Of a stretch of DNA of 64,000 nucleotides, positions 8,399 through 21,398 are shown in pieces. The notes below the pieces were generated by a model. The model saw nothing but the letters and a program-made list of their open reading frames with translations. It had not been told where the DNA came from and searched no databases. The stretch is from assembly GCF_030486405.1 (NCBI RefSeq), contig NZ_CP129613.1, positions 3,782,001 through 3,846,000 on the forward strand, in the 5' to 3' direction. The stretch's first letter is position 1, and each line of letters begins with the position of its first letter. Made by a program: the position numbers and the translations under genes. The stretch is from Mycolicibacterium sp. HK-90. Lineage in GTDB: Bacteria > Actinomycetota > Actinomycetes > Mycobacteriales > Mycobacteriaceae.

Positions 8399-9091
8399 TC
8401 AGGCGGTGCGTTCTCCGGCTTGGGAATTCAGTTCGTCGAACACCGCGCGAAGGCCCGCCACGTCGAGCTGCGTCAGCGACGCCACGTGCCGGCGCACCGG
8501 GCCCGCGGGCACCTCGACGTCGTTCGGTACCACCAATACCGGGCACCCGGCGGCTTCGGCGGCCGCGGTGCCGGTGACCGAATCCTCAACGGCCAGACAG
8601 TGCTCGGCGGGCACCCCGAGCAAATGAGCGGCCCGCAGGTAGGGATCCGGGGCCGGTTTGGCCCGGTCCACCTCGTCACCACAGACACTCACGGTGAAGT
8701 AATGACTGCCAATGCTTTTCAGTGCGCGCTCGGTCAGCCCCCGCCGGGTGTTGGTCACCAGCGCCATCGGGACGCCCGCGGCGGTGAGAGCGTCGAGCAT
8801 CTCCTGTGCCCCGGGGCGCCACGGCAGGCCCTGCTCGAACAGCTCACCCGTGTAGTCGTGCAACCAGTCCGCCGATTCGGCCATCGCCGCCGGGTCGGGC
8901 TCCAGACCCAAATCGTCGTAGACGATGCGCATCACGGTCTCGGACGAACCGCCGACCGTCGACTCACGGACCTCCGCGGTCAGCACCCCGCCCATGCGCG
9001 CATACAGCGCGTGCATGGCGATGTCCCACAGTTTTTCGGAGTCGACGAGGGTGCCGTCCATATCCCACAGCACCGCACGCATGGCAACCAT
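8399..9091 (-). CDS. HAD-family phosphatase (beta-phosphoglucomutase/phosphatase-like)
   Basis: 230 residues with the four HAD motifs: I 'LWDMDGTLVDSE' (nucleophile D and D+2), II 'LVTNTRRG', III 'DRAKPAPDPY' (Lys), IV 'VEDSVTGTAAA'. The helical cap after motif I is of subfamily I. Acts on a small phosphorylated metabolite in the cytoplasm. Start could be 9091 or the Met three codons later. Same direction as the transporter but separated by 57 nt with an AT-richer stretch, so an operon is possible but not certain. Confidence 0.88.
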   Translation of the reverse strand: MVAMRAVLWDMDGTLVDSEKLWDIAMHALYARMGGVLTAEVRESTVGGSSETVMRIVYDDLGLEPDPAAMAESADWLHDYTGELFEQGLPWRPGAQEMLDALTAAGVPMALVTNTRRGLTERALKSIGSHYFTVSVCGDEVDRAKPAPDPYLRAAHLLGVPAEHCLAVEDSVTGTAAAEAAGCPVLVVPNDVEVPAGPVRRHVASLTQLDVAGLRAVFDELNSQAGERTA

Positions 9092-9127
9092 TGTCGCATT
9101 GTCGGTGCCCGCCGATAGCGTGGGCGC

Positions 9128-9934
9128 ATGACGATATTGGTGACCGGAGCCACAGGGAACATCGGCAGGCGCGTCGTGGACGAACTAATTCGTTTGGGCG
9201 GCAGCGATATCGGAGACATTCGCGCATTGACGGCAAATCCGGCGAAGGCCGCACTGCCGGAATCTGTGACAGCAATCACCGGATACCTGGGCCGACCGGA
9301 GACGTTGCCGGCCGCGTTCGAGGGCGTCGAACGCGTGTATCTGGCCCCGTTCCCCGCCACCGTCGAGCCCACGCTCGAGCTGATGGCACAGGCCGGTGTG
9401 CGATACGTGGTGGCGTTGTCCGGCGGCGCGCACTGGACGGAACACGCCGACGCCGTCGCCGCGTCCGGGTTGGCGCACACCCAGCTCGGGCCCGGCGAGT
9501 TCTGCGAGAACTTCGCGATGTGGGCCCCGCAGATCAAGACCGGGACCGTCCGCGACGTCGCCCCGGACTACGTCGAGTCTCCGGTCTCGATGGACGACAT
9601 CGCGCGGGTGGCGGCCCACCTGTTGGCCGAACCGCAGGATGCCCACCTCGGCGCGATGTACGAACTCACCGGCCCGGTCGCGCTGTCCCGCGCCGACATC
9701 GCCCGCCAGATCGGCGCAGGTATCGGCACACCGGTCGACATGCAGCGGTGCAGCCGCGCCGAGGCCGAAGAGCTGCTGCGCCCCGTCATGGGTGACGGGG
9801 CGCAGTGGTATCTCGACCTGTTCGATGGCGAACCGGAACATCAGGCCGCCAACGACAACGTCGAGCGGTTGACGGGCGCCCCGGCCGAAACGATGGCGCA
9901 GTGGGCGGCCCGCAACCGGGATCTGTTCGCGTAG
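9128..9934 (+). CDS. NAD(P)-binding NmrA/atypical SDR family protein
   Basis: 268 residues starting with the dinucleotide motif 'MTILVTGATGNIGRRVVDELI' (GxxGxxG). It lacks the classical Tyr-x3-Lys of catalytic SDRs at the expected place, as is usual for NmrA-like sensors and quinone reductases; 'YVVALSGGAHWTEHADAVAASGL' replaces the active-site helix and 'LGPGEFCENFAMW' follows. Possible roles are NADPH sensing or quinone reduction. Divergent from the HAD gene (36 nt between starts). Confidence 0.85.
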   Translation: MTILVTGATGNIGRRVVDELIRLGGSDIGDIRALTANPAKAALPESVTAITGYLGRPETLPAAFEGVERVYLAPFPATVEPTLELMAQAGVRYVVALSGGAHWTEHADAVAASGLAHTQLGPGEFCENFAMWAPQIKTGTVRDVAPDYVESPVSMDDIARVAAHLLAEPQDAHLGAMYELTGPVALSRADIARQIGAGIGTPVDMQRCSRAEAEELLRPVMGDGAQWYLDLFDGEPEHQAANDNVERLTGAPAETMAQWAARNRDLFA

Positions 9935-9985
9935 CCGCTTCGGGGCGCCGAGCGAACCGTTCCACCGCACCGGGTTTCGGCGCGC

Positions 9986-13735
<3,750 letters not shown>

Positions 13736-13743
13736 AGTGCACT

Positions 13744-13760
13744 CCTTCCGTAACGGAAGG
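13744..13760 (-). promoter_or_regulatory. Palindrome covering the metH ribosome-binding site
   Basis: Perfect 17-bp palindrome CCTTCCGT-A-ACGGAAGG. In the metH mRNA it folds as a 7-bp stem (CCUUCCG/CGGAAGG) with a 3-nt loop, and its 3' arm is the SD itself, 9-12 nt before the GTG. Its 5' arm overlaps by 3 nt the 3' strand of the P1-like helix of the upstream RNA, so the two structures exclude each other. Confidence 0.6.
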
Positions 13761-13840
13761 CGTCCTTGACTCTGCCGAGCGTGGCGGATACCGAAGGAGA
13801 CCCAGTCCCCCAGATAGCCGTTGCAACGCCTCTCGACCAG
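13755..13840 (-). ncRNA. Probable SAH riboswitch in the metH leader
   Basis: Read on the minus strand, the leader has the parts of the SAH (ahcY-motif) riboswitch in order: GUCGAG (13837-13832) able to pair with CUCGGC (13779-13774), AGGCGU (13831-13826) able to pair with ACGCCU (13763-13758), and between them the conserved-looking core GUUGCAAC (about 13829-13820) and CCACGCUCG just before the second helix. This is the pseudoknot topology known for this class, which normally switches on ahcY, metH and other SAH-recycling genes when SAH is high. The loop between (about 40 nt) is larger than in the compact Ralstonia RNA. No covariance search could be run. Confidence 0.6.
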
Positions 13841-14141
13841 AAGAGTCTACGTCGTCACCTGATCGACGTCTGGACGCCCAACTCGTCGCTGCGATCGACC
13901 CGACCCGCGTGGTGACGCGTGCCTTGACCAGATTGCAGCCGAACGTGTTTGGTCTCGACTGCGCCGACACCCACCACCACGCGCTGCGACAAGGCGTCGA
14001 GTAGATCAGCGTCGTGGGCAGACTTGTCAGCGGCAGCCACACAAACAGGATAGTCGGTCTATCGAATACGGCTGTTCGGTGCCGCTGCGACCCGCGAGCA
14101 CAACGGGCTCCTCGGCACCTTCCAGGGCTTACGCTGATGGT

Positions 14142-15020
14142 GTGACACCGTCGTATCCGAACGCCGGCCGGCGTATCAATCTGCCCGAATTGAAGGACGC
14201 CACCATCGTGGCCGCCTTCGAGGGCTGGAATGACGCCGGCGATGCGGCCAGTGACGCGCTGGACCACCTGGATGCGATCTGGGAGGCCCAACCGATCGTC
14301 GAGATCGACGACGAGTCGTACTACGACTACCAGGTGAACCGTCCGGTGATCCGCCAGGTCGACGGCGTCACCCGCGAGCTGGTGTGGCCCTCGATGCGGA
14401 TCTCGCACTGCCGCCCACCGGGCAGCAACCGCGACGTGGTGTTGATGCACGGTGTCGAGCCCAACATGCGCTGGCGCACCTTCTGCGCCGAGCTGCTGGC
14501 GATCGCCGACAAGCTCAACGTGCAGACCGTGGTCATTCTGGGTGCGCTGCTGGCCGACACCCCGCACACCCGGCCCGTGCCGGTGTCGGGCTCGGCGTAT
14601 TCGGCGGACTCGGCGAAGTTCTTCGGCCTGGAGGAGACGCGTTACGAAGGCCCGACCGGGATCGCCGGGGTGTTCCAGGACGCCTGTGTCCAGGCCGGTA
14701 TCCCCGCGGTGACGTTCTGGGCGGCGGTCCCGCACTATGTGTCGCAGCCGCCCAGCCCGAAGGCCACCGTGGCCCTACTGCGCCGGGTGGAGGACGTGCT
14801 CGACGTGGAAGTGCCGTTGGCCGATCTGCCTGCCGCCGCCGAGGAATGGGAGCAGGCCGTCACCGAGATGACGGCCGAGGACGAGGAAATCGCCGAGTAC
14901 GTAGCGTCATTGGAGCAGCGCGGTGACGCCGAGGTCGACATGAACGAGGCGCTCGGCAAGATCGACGGGGACGCGCTGGCCGCCGAGTTCGAGCGCTACC
15001 TGCGCCGCCGGGGCCGCTGA
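14142..15020 (+). CDS. PAC2 family protein (Rv2125-like)
   Basis: GTG start at 14142 gives 292 residues, the length of Rv2125. PAC2-fold features: 'ATIVAAFEGWNDAGDAASDALDHL' N-terminal strand-helix, 'LMHGVEPNMRWRTFCAELLAIADKL', 'LLADTPHTRPVPVSGSA', and the acidic C-terminal helix region. The family includes archaeal and eukaryotic proteasome-assembly chaperones; mycobacteria possess a proteasome, so an assembly role is often suggested but unproven. Divergent from metH, whose regulatory leader fills the 400-nt gap. Confidence 0.92.
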   Translation: MTPSYPNAGRRINLPELKDATIVAAFEGWNDAGDAASDALDHLDAIWEAQPIVEIDDESYYDYQVNRPVIRQVDGVTRELVWPSMRISHCRPPGSNRDVVLMHGVEPNMRWRTFCAELLAIADKLNVQTVVILGALLADTPHTRPVPVSGSAYSADSAKFFGLEETRYEGPTGIAGVFQDACVQAGIPAVTFWAAVPHYVSQPPSPKATVALLRRVEDVLDVEVPLADLPAAAEEWEQAVTEMTAEDEEIAEYVASLEQRGDAEVDMNEALGKIDGDALAAEFERYLRRRGR

Positions 15021-15038
15021 GTTGACGTCTCGGCCCAA

Positions 15039-16418
15039 TGGCCAGTTATGACACGGAAATCGCTCTTGGGTTCAAGGCGTCTATGCAACAGCGGGTGGTT
15101 TGAACGGGTTGGACAGTAGCGCGTCGAGGGTTTCGGCGGGTGTTTTCCAGCCCAGCGTCTTGCGTGGGCGGTTATTGAGCTTGGCGGCAACGTAGTCGAG
15201 GTAGTCGGCTGGAAACACCGAGAGGTCGGCGCCTTTGGCAAAGTACTGGCGCAGCAGACCGTTGGTGTTCTCGTTGGTGCCGCGCTGCCACGGAGAGTGT
15301 GGATCGCAGAAGTAGATGTCCAATTCGGCGGCCTTGGCGATGGCCGCGTGGTTGGCCATTTCCTTGCCCTGGTCCCAGGTCAGAGTGCGGCGCAGGATCG
15401 CTGGCAGCTGAGCCATCTTGGCCACGATCGCGTCCTGAACGGCTTCGGCGGTGTGTCCGTCGGGCAGATGCAGCAGCATCACAAAGCGGGAGGTCCGTTC
15501 GACGACGGTGCCGATCGCCGACCCCGAAACGGTGCTGCCCAGGATGAGATCGCCCTCCCAGTGCCCGGGTATCGCGCGGTCGGCGGCCTCGGCGGGGCGC
15601 TCGCTGATGTTGACCATGTCGCGGATGCGTCCGCGGCGCTCATCGGGGCGTCGTTGAGGCTGGCGCAGCGCCCGCCCGGTACGCAGGCAGGTGTGCAACT
15701 CACGGCGCAGACTGCCCTTGCCCTGCAAGTAGATTGACCGATAGATGGTCTCAGGGGACACCCGCATCTCCGCATCGTCGGGAAAGTCCAACGGTAACCG
15801 CTTGGCGATCTGCTCGGGACTGTGCTCATCGAGCAGCCTGGCCTGCACCTCATCGTGCAACGCGGTATTGCATGCCAGCTTTCCCCGTTGCGGGCGGCGC
15901 GCCCGCTCATCGGAGCGGGACTGCGCCACCATCGCGTCGTAGCGGACTCGTGCGTTCTTGCCGCTCTGCCGCGCCCCGAACGCCTCCTTGCGCCGATATC
16001 CGGACTTGCGTCCGTCGTTGTGGTTGACACCGTTGGTGTCGAGTTCGTACTTGATTGTCGAGGCAGGCCGGCCCAGCCGCTTGCCAATCGAATTCAGTGA
16101 CTCGTTGGCGTTGACCCCCACCTCGATCTGGATACGGTCAGCCAGCGTCAGCCGCGGCCGAGGTCCCGACGCCGAGGGCGTGCGCAGTTGAGGATTCACC
16201 CCGCCAGCGTTGGCGAACCAGTTAACTCCAGTAGTGCGCGACACGCCGATTGCCGCTGCGGCCTCGCCAGGGCTGCAACCCCAGCTGACATGACACCAGA
16301 ATTCACGAACTACAGACGACAACGGTGGACGTGGCACAGCAGCTCACTCCAATCAGAATCAGCTGCTGTTGCATCGACGCTTAGAAACCGCCGCTGAGTC
16401 GCGTGTCATAACAGGCCA
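15039..16418. mobile_element. IS30-family insertion sequence, apparently intact
   Basis: About 1.38 kb between imperfect terminal inverted repeats: left 15039-15055 (TGGCCAGTTATGACACG) and right 16402-16418 (complement TGGCCTGTTATGACACG), 16 of 17 identical. A second inner inverted pair (GCGTC-T/G-ATGCAACAGC) lies at about 15077 and 16375. It is inserted in the gap between the convergent PAC2 and SDR genes and disrupts neither. GGCCA occurs at both outer edges and could be part of the target duplication, but the exact border is ambiguous by a few bases. Confidence 0.85.
15081..16337 (-). CDS. IS30-family transposase
   Basis: 418 residues from a GTG start. N-terminal HTH ('CSPGEAAAAIGVSRTTGVNWFANAGG') followed by a second HTH ('NESLNSIGKRLGRPASTIKYEL'), then the DDE catalytic core: D in 'GHWEGDLILGS', D in 'TLTWDQGKEMANH' and E in 'RGTNENTNGLLRQYF', each with IS30 spacing (33-residue D-E gap). 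No frameshift or stop, so the copy is probably active. Lies wholly within the inverted repeats. Confidence 0.93.
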   Translation of the reverse strand: MPRPPLSSVVREFWCHVSWGCSPGEAAAAIGVSRTTGVNWFANAGGVNPQLRTPSASGPRPRLTLADRIQIEVGVNANESLNSIGKRLGRPASTIKYELDTNGVNHNDGRKSGYRRKEAFGARQSGKNARVRYDAMVAQSRSDERARRPQRGKLACNTALHDEVQARLLDEHSPEQIAKRLPLDFPDDAEMRVSPETIYRSIYLQGKGSLRRELHTCLRTGRALRQPQRRPDERRGRIRDMVNISERPAEAADRAIPGHWEGDLILGSTVSGSAIGTVVERTSRFVMLLHLPDGHTAEAVQDAIVAKMAQLPAILRRTLTWDQGKEMANHAAIAKAAELDIYFCDPHSPWQRGTNENTNGLLRQYFAKGADLSVFPADYLDYVAAKLNNRPRKTLGWKTPAETLDALLSNPFKPPAVA

Positions 16419-16425
16419 CTCGCCG

Positions 16426-17310
16426 TCAGTTCTCCGGCTTCTCCAGGGCCTCGATGCGGGCGCTCGTCGAGCGACCGAGTGCAGCCGCCTCGGCGTCGAG
16501 CTTGGGCAGCAGCGTCGGGGTGAACTTGCGGATGTCGCGCTCGGCCAGCGGCGTGGTGACGAACGGCCGGATCCACCGGAACGCCCCGACCCATTCCGGA
16601 CAGTAGATGCGCTTCTTGCGCCCCTCGATGCCCTTGACGAAGGCCGCGCCACAGGCGTCCACCGTGGTGGTCCGGTTCAACGGCGGCGGCAGCTTCGACA
16701 GCATCTCGCGGAAGGCCGACAGGTCCGACTTGGCGTCCTGCACCAGCGGGGTGTCGATCCAGCTCATGTGCGCCGAGCCGACGTCGACACCGAGGTGGGC
16801 CACCTCAAGCCGCAGCGTGTTGGCGAAGTACTCGGCCCCGGCCTTCGAGGCGTGATAGGCGGCCAGTCCGGGCGCCGAGGTGAATGCCGCGAGCGAGGAC
16901 ACCACCAGCACGTACCCGCGCTGCTTGATGACCGCGGGCAGCGTGGCGCGCACGGTGTTGAACACCCCGACCACGTTGATGTCCTGCACCCGTTTGAACG
17001 CCTCGGGGTCCACCTGCATGACCGACCCGAAGCTGGCGATACCGGCGTTGGCCATCACGATGTCGATGCCGCCGAAGCGTTCGACGGCGGCATCGGCGGC
17101 CTTCTGCATGGCGGGCAGATCGCGGACGTCGGCCAGTGCGGTCAGCACGTGTTCCTCGCCGAGCTCGGCGGCCAGCGCGCTCAGCGGCGCCTCATCGAGG
17201 TCGGTCAGCACCAGTTTGGCGCCCCGGCGCCGCAACCTCCGGGCCACCTCGGCACCGATGCCGCGCGCACCGCCGGTGATGAAGACGACTTTTCCGTTCA
17301 CAGAACCCAT
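16426..17310 (-). CDS. Short-chain dehydrogenase/reductase (Rv2129c-like)
   Basis: Start at 17310 ('MGSVNGKVVFITGG') gives 294 residues, close to Rv2129c. Classical SDR elements: 'FITGGARGIGAEVARRL' (TGxxxGIG), 'NAGIASFG' (NAG), catalytic Ser in 'LVVSSLAAF' and 'YHASKAGAEYFANTL' (YxxxK). C-terminal extension of about 60 residues. Substrate unknown; position two genes from mshC is conserved but does not by itself show a mycothiol role. The IS30 element ends only 8 nt beyond its stop codon. Confidence 0.92.
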   Translation of the reverse strand: MGSVNGKVVFITGGARGIGAEVARRLRRRGAKLVLTDLDEAPLSALAAELGEEHVLTALADVRDLPAMQKAADAAVERFGGIDIVMANAGIASFGSVMQVDPEAFKRVQDINVVGVFNTVRATLPAVIKQRGYVLVVSSLAAFTSAPGLAAYHASKAGAEYFANTLRLEVAHLGVDVGSAHMSWIDTPLVQDAKSDLSAFREMLSKLPPPLNRTTTVDACGAAFVKGIEGRKKRIYCPEWVGAFRWIRPFVTTPLAERDIRKFTPTLLPKLDAEAAALGRSTSARIEALEKPEN

Positions 17311-17349
17311 TGCCGCAACGTACCGCACGGTGGGGCCCGATAGGAGGGC

Positions 17350-18588
17350 CTAGAGCTGGACTCCGAGCAGCGCGTCCACCGTCCGGGCGACCTGGCCGGG
17401 AGCGGCGGAGTCATGCCCGCCGTAGGTCAGCGCATCGGTACACCAACCATCCAGTGCGGCAAGGACTTTCGGCGTGTCGAGATCGTCGGCGAGGTACTGG
17501 CGCACACGGGCCACCACGTCGGTGGCATCGGGACCGCCGGGCATTGTGGTGGCAGTGCGCCAGAGCTCGAGCCGATCCTCCGCTTCGGCAAGCACCGCAT
17601 CGCTCCAGTACCGGTCAGACCGGTAGTGCCCGGCGAACAGCCCGAGCCGGATCGCCGACGGATCGACACCGTCGGCCCGCAACCGAGACACCAGGACCAG
17701 GTTGCCGCGGCTCTTGCTCATCTTGTGCCCGTCCCAGCCGATCATGCCGGCGTGCACGTAGTGGCGGGCGAATCGCCGCTCCCCCGTGGCGGATTCGGCG
17801 TGGGCGGCGGAGAACTCGTGGTGCGGGAAGATCAAGTCGCTGCCGCCGCCCTGGATGTCGAGGCCGGTGCCGATGCGGGTCAGCGCGATCGCCGAACACT
17901 CGACGTGCCAACCGGGACGGCCCGGCCCGAAGGGCGAGGGCCAGCTCGGCTCACCGGGGCGCTCGGCACGCCACAGCAGGGCGTCGAGTTCATCGCTCTT
18001 GCCGGGCCGGTCGGGATCGCCACCCCGCTCACCGAACAGCCGGAGCATGGTGTCGCGGTCGTAGCCGGACTCATAGCCGAACTGCGCGGTGGCGTCGGCG
18101 CGGTAGTACACGTCGGGGTACTGGGTGTCGTCGACGACGTAGGCCGCGCCGGAGGCCAGCATCTTCTCCACGAGCTCGATCACCTCGGTGATCGAGTCGG
18201 TGGCGGCCACGTAGTCACGCGGCGGCAGCACGCGCAGCGCGGTCATGTCCTCGCGGAACAGCTGGGTCTCGCGGTCGCCGAGGGCGCGCCAGTCGATACC
18301 GTCGCGATCGGCCCGCTCGAACAGCGGATCGTCCACATCGGTGACGTTCTGCACGTAGTGCACCGTGTGCCCGGCGTCCAGCCACAGCCGGTGCACCAGA
18401 TCGAACGTCAGGTAGGTCGCGGCGTGGCCCAGATGGGTGGCGTCATAGGGCGTGATGCCACACACGTACATCGTGGCCGTCGGCCCCGGAGTCACCGGAC
18501 GTACCTGCCGGTCGGCGCTGTCGTACAACCGCAGTTGCGGACCACGCCCCGGCAGCTCCGGAATTGACGGCGCCGACCACGATTGCAT
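17350..18588 (-). CDS. mshC: L-cysteine:1D-myo-inosityl 2-amino-2-deoxy-alpha-D-glucopyranoside ligase
   Basis: 412 residues. Joins cysteine to GlcN-Ins in an ATP-dependent step of mycothiol synthesis; a CysRS-derived enzyme. Seen: Zn ligand Cys in '[16 protein letters not shown]' together with the HIGH-type 'HLGH', '[10 protein letters not shown]' (second Zn ligand Cys), '[20 protein letters not shown]' and the 'KMSKSRGN' loop. It lacks the anticodon-binding domain of full CysRS, which separates MshC from the tRNA synthetase. Mycothiol confirms an actinobacterial host. Follows cysQ in the same direction across 115 nt. Confidence 0.97.
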   Translation of the reverse strand: MQSWSAPSIPELPGRGPQLRLYDSADRQVRPVTPGPTATMYVCGITPYDATHLGHAATYLTFDLVHRLWLDAGHTVHYVQNVTDVDDPLFERADRDGIDWRALGDRETQLFREDMTALRVLPPRDYVAATDSITEVIELVEKMLASGAAYVVDDTQYPDVYYRADATAQFGYESGYDRDTMLRLFGERGGDPDRPGKSDELDALLWRAERPGEPSWPSPFGPGRPGWHVECSAIALTRIGTGLDIQGGGSDLIFPHHEFSAAHAESATGERRFARHYVHAGMIGWDGHKMSKSRGNLVLVSRLRADGVDPSAIRLGLFAGHYRSDRYWSDAVLAEAEDRLELWRTATTMPGGPDATDVVARVRQYLADDLDTPKVLAALDGWCTDALTYGGHDSAAPGQVARTVDALLGVQL

Positions 18589-18703
18589 GGCTTCGACTCT
18601 AAGGTGCTCGCTCAGGACAGCCTCCCGCCGGTCGGTCCCGCACAGTTCAGCAAGTCTGACAACGCCGCGGGCGAATCCATTCCCGACGCATCGAGAAAAT
18701 CTC

Positions 18704-19465
18704 TCACTGAGCCGCCCCGATCGCTTCCAACAGGATCGGCGCCAGCTCCTTGCGGCACATCACGAAGTCCGGCAGATACGGGTCTGCCCGGTTGTAACGC
18801 AGCTCCGAGCCGTCCAGCCGGGAGGCGTGCAGACCCGCGGCCAGCACCACACCCGCAGGCGCCGCCGAATCCCACTCCCACTGCCCGCCGGCGTGGATGT
18901 ACGCATCGACGTCGCCGCGGACCACGGCCATCGCCTTGGCGCCGGCCGAACCGATGCGCACCATCCGGAAATCGAGCTGTTCACGCATCCGCCACAGCAC
19001 CGCCGGCGGCCGGTTCGAGCTCGCGGTGATCAACAGTGGCCCATCACGCCGCGGCCCCGGCGGGGAGACGGTGTCGCTGCGGTACACCTCGCCGCGGGCC
19101 GGCAGGGCCACCACGGCATCCGACAGACCGCCGTCGACGCCCACCGAGCGTTGCCACAGGGCGATGTGCACGGCCCAGTCCTCCCGGCCAGGCAGGGAGA
19201 ACTCGTGGGTGCCGTCGACCGGATCGACGATCCAGACGCGGTCGGCGTCGACGCGGGACAGGTCGTCGACCGCTTCTTCGCTGAGCACGGAATCACCCGG
19301 GCGCGCCTGGGCCAGGCGGTCGAGGATCAGGGCGTTGGACCGCCGGTCCCCCTCGTCGCCGAGGTAGTACGGATCGTAGAAGCCGACCTCCTCGCGGACG
19401 GCCAGCAACAGCTCACCGGCCTCCTTGGCCACTGCTGCAGCCAGGTCGGCATCGGTCGAGTGCAT
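18704..19465 (-). CDS. cysQ: 3'-phosphoadenosine 5'-phosphate phosphatase (CysQ/Rv2131c-like)
   Basis: Start at 19465 ('[21 protein letters not shown]') gives 253 residues; the longer frame is upstream shadow. Inositol-monophosphatase superfamily metal site: 'VLSEEAVDD' (E), '[13 protein letters not shown]' (DPxDGT) and '[15 protein letters not shown]' (WD near the C-terminus). In M. tuberculosis the orthologue dephosphorylates PAP, relieving sulfate-assimilation end products, and also acts on fructose-1,6-bisphosphate and inositol phosphates. Placed next to mshC, linking sulfur flux and mycothiol. Confidence 0.93.
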   Translation of the reverse strand: MHSTDADLAAAVAKEAGELLLAVREEVGFYDPYYLGDEGDRRSNALILDRLAQARPGDSVLSEEAVDDLSRVDADRVWIVDPVDGTHEFSLPGREDWAVHIALWQRSVGVDGGLSDAVVALPARGEVYRSDTVSPPGPRRDGPLLITASSNRPPAVLWRMREQLDFRMVRIGSAGAKAMAVVRGDVDAYIHAGGQWEWDSAAPAGVVLAAGLHASRLDGSELRYNRADPYLPDFVMCRKELAPILLEAIGAAQ

Positions 19466-19557
19466 CGAATCAGTATCGGTGGCGCGCCAAAGTGGTGCGT
19501 TGGCGGGGCCGGTTGCGCCAGTAAAGTCAGGACCTGCCGCCGAAACCGAGGAGATCC

Positions 19558-19965
19558 ATGACCGAGCAGACCCCAGTCGACAATCTGTCCGACTCGTGGC
19601 GCTGGAAGTTCGATTTCTTCGACACCTACGGCCTGCCCAGCGCATCCCCCGAGGCCAAGGCGGCCTACCGCAACCTGAGCTTCATGGCGAAGCTGCGGCT
19701 CACCTCCAACATCCTGGCGTTCCTGTTCGGTCCGCTCTATTTCTTCGTCAAAGGCATGTGGCGCAAGGGATTGACGCTGTTGGGGCTGACGATCACGGTG
19801 GTGACGGTCCTGGTGATCGCGGGCGTCAGCGACATGGTCGGGCGGGCCGTCGGCATGGGCATGGCGGCCCTGGCGATGTCGACGGCGAACTACGCCTACT
19901 ACCTGCACGTGGTGCGCGGCAGTCAGTCCTGGAATCCGTTCGAGGGGTTCGGCCGGGCCCGCTAG
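19558..19965 (+). CDS. DUF2628 membrane protein
   Basis: 135 residues with SD GAGGAG before the ATG. A soluble N-terminal 45 residues ('[13 protein letters not shown]...[20 protein letters not shown]') precede two to three hydrophobic helices (about 52-66, 73-92, 97-115), and a short polar tail follows. Matches the DUF2628 pattern of small inner-membrane proteins of unknown function. Divergent from cysQ; ends 4 nt into the convergent SCO1664-like gene. Confidence 0.8.
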   Translation: MTEQTPVDNLSDSWRWKFDFFDTYGLPSASPEAKAAYRNLSFMAKLRLTSNILAFLFGPLYFFVKGMWRKGLTLLGLTITVVTVLVIAGVSDMVGRAVGMGMAALAMSTANYAYYLHVVRGSQSWNPFEGFGRAR

Positions 19966-20792
19966 AACGCCGGCCACGGGATCGGCCGGTGCCGATCGGG
20001 CGACGGCATCACCGGATCATCCAGCAGCCCAACGATTCTGGACTGCAGCGCGACGATCTCGGCTTGGGTGATGTGGGTGCACAACTGCTCGGCCAGGCCG
20101 CCGAACCCGTCCCGCAGCGCCTCGACATGGGCCAGGGTTTCGTCGTCGACGGGCTTGCCGGCCCAACCCCACAGCACCGTCCGCAGTTTGTCCTCGACGT
20201 GCAGGCTCACTCCGTGATCCACGCCGTACACGGCGCCGTCGAGGCCGGCCAGGATGTGCCCGCCCTTGCGGTCGGCGTTGTTGATCAGAACGTCGAACAC
20301 CGCCATCCGGAACAACCGGGGATCGTCGGCGTGCACCAGCGTGACCTCATCGCCGGCGTAGTCGTACGCCCGAAGGATCGGCAGAAATCCGGGCGGAAGC
20401 TGTCCGGTGGGGACCAGGTCCACCAGATCGGGGCCGGAATCCGGCTCGTCCCCCACCTGGTCACCGGGTTGATCGACCCACAGCTGCAGCATGCCGGGCC
20501 CGGCCGGCCCGTCGCGAATAATGGTGCGCGGCACGATGTTCCACCCCAGCGCGGCCGAGACCAAGTAGGCGCTCAGCTCACGGCCGGCCAACGTGCCGTC
20601 CGGAAAATCCCACAGCGGCGCCTCACCGCGGATCGGCTTGTACACACAGTGCACCTGCCGGTCACCCAAGTTGGCCTCACACAGGAACGTGGCATTGCTG
20701 GCCGACCGGATCCGGCCGATCACGGTCAATTCGCCGTCGGCCAGTACCGCGCTGTCGTCGGAGACGGGATCTGGGCTAGGAATCTGCGTCAT
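19962..20792 (-). CDS. SCO1664-family protein (PI3/4-kinase-like fold, Rv2133c-like)
   Basis: Start at 20792 ('MTQIPSPDPVSDD') gives 276 residues. Kinase-like features of the SCO1664 family: 'SNATFLCEANLGDRQVHCVYKPIRGEAPLWDFP' with the Lys of a phosphate-anchoring strand, 'AGRELSAYLVSAALGW', catalytic-loop-like 'VLINNADRKGGHIL' and metal-loop-like 'VYGVDHGVSLH'. Substrate unknown. It overlaps the end of the DUF3090 gene by 17 nt, and the pair is conserved as neighbours across actinobacteria. Confidence 0.85.
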   Translation of the reverse strand: MTQIPSPDPVSDDSAVLADGELTVIGRIRSASNATFLCEANLGDRQVHCVYKPIRGEAPLWDFPDGTLAGRELSAYLVSAALGWNIVPRTIIRDGPAGPGMLQLWVDQPGDQVGDEPDSGPDLVDLVPTGQLPPGFLPILRAYDYAGDEVTLVHADDPRLFRMAVFDVLINNADRKGGHILAGLDGAVYGVDHGVSLHVEDKLRTVLWGWAGKPVDDETLAHVEALRDGFGGLAEQLCTHITQAEIVALQSRIVGLLDDPVMPSPDRHRPIPWPAF

Positions 20793-21363
20793 CTTCGGCC
20801 CCGGCCACCTCACCGCGACGGTAACCGTTGGTGCGCACGCAGATGTGGCCGTCGGGGTCCAGTGGTTCGTCGCACAGTGGGCAGGGCGGGCGGCCGGCCG
20901 AGATCACCCGGTTGGACCGCGTGGCGAACTCGCGGGCCGACTCCGGGGTGAGGAACACCCGCACGGCGTCGGGCCCGTCCTCGGCGTCATCGAGCACCAC
21001 GGACGCGTCGAACTCGCCTTCAGAGACCGCGAGCAGCTCGACCACGACCGTCTGCGCCTCCGAATCCCAGCCGAGCCCCATCGTCCCGACCCGGAACTCG
21101 GCGTCGACGGGGGTGACGAGCGGCAGCAGATCGCTCACCTCGCCGGTATCCGGCGGGATCGGCGTGCCGAAGCGACGGTTGATCTCGGTCAACAGGGCGG
21201 CGATGCGCTCAGCCAGCACCGCGACCTGCTGCTTCTCCAGGATCACCGAGATCACCCGCTTGTCGTGGACAGCCTGCAGGTAGAACGTTCGGTTACCGGG
21301 TTGGCCGACGGTCCCGGCCACAAATCGGTCGGGAGTACGGAATACGTGAATTGCGCGGGCCAT
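20776..21363 (-). CDS. DUF3090 protein (Rv2134c-like)
   Basis: Start at 21363 ('MARAIHVFRTPDRFVAGTVG') gives 195 residues, as in mycobacteria. The body is a compact alpha/beta domain; the C-terminus has a zinc-ribbon-like cluster 'CPLCDEPLDPDGHIC' with three Cys and one His. No enzymatic motif is recognised. Its neighbours (histidine phosphatase upstream, SCO1664-like kinase fold downstream with overlapping ends) suggest a shared phosphate-handling module. Confidence 0.88.
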   Translation of the reverse strand: MARAIHVFRTPDRFVAGTVGQPGNRTFYLQAVHDKRVISVILEKQQVAVLAERIAALLTEINRRFGTPIPPDTGEVSDLLPLVTPVDAEFRVGTMGLGWDSEAQTVVVELLAVSEGEFDASVVLDDAEDGPDAVRVFLTPESAREFATRSNRVISAGRPPCPLCDEPLDPDGHICVRTNGYRRGEVAGAEDDADS

Positions 21364-21398
21364 GGCACCTTCCAAAATACCGGTAGCGGTACCGCGGG

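Noticed and set aside
13736..14141. Cobalamin or SAM riboswitch in the metH leader
   Set aside because: No B12-box-like sequence or SAM-I/IV core was found; the segments present fit the SAH class better.
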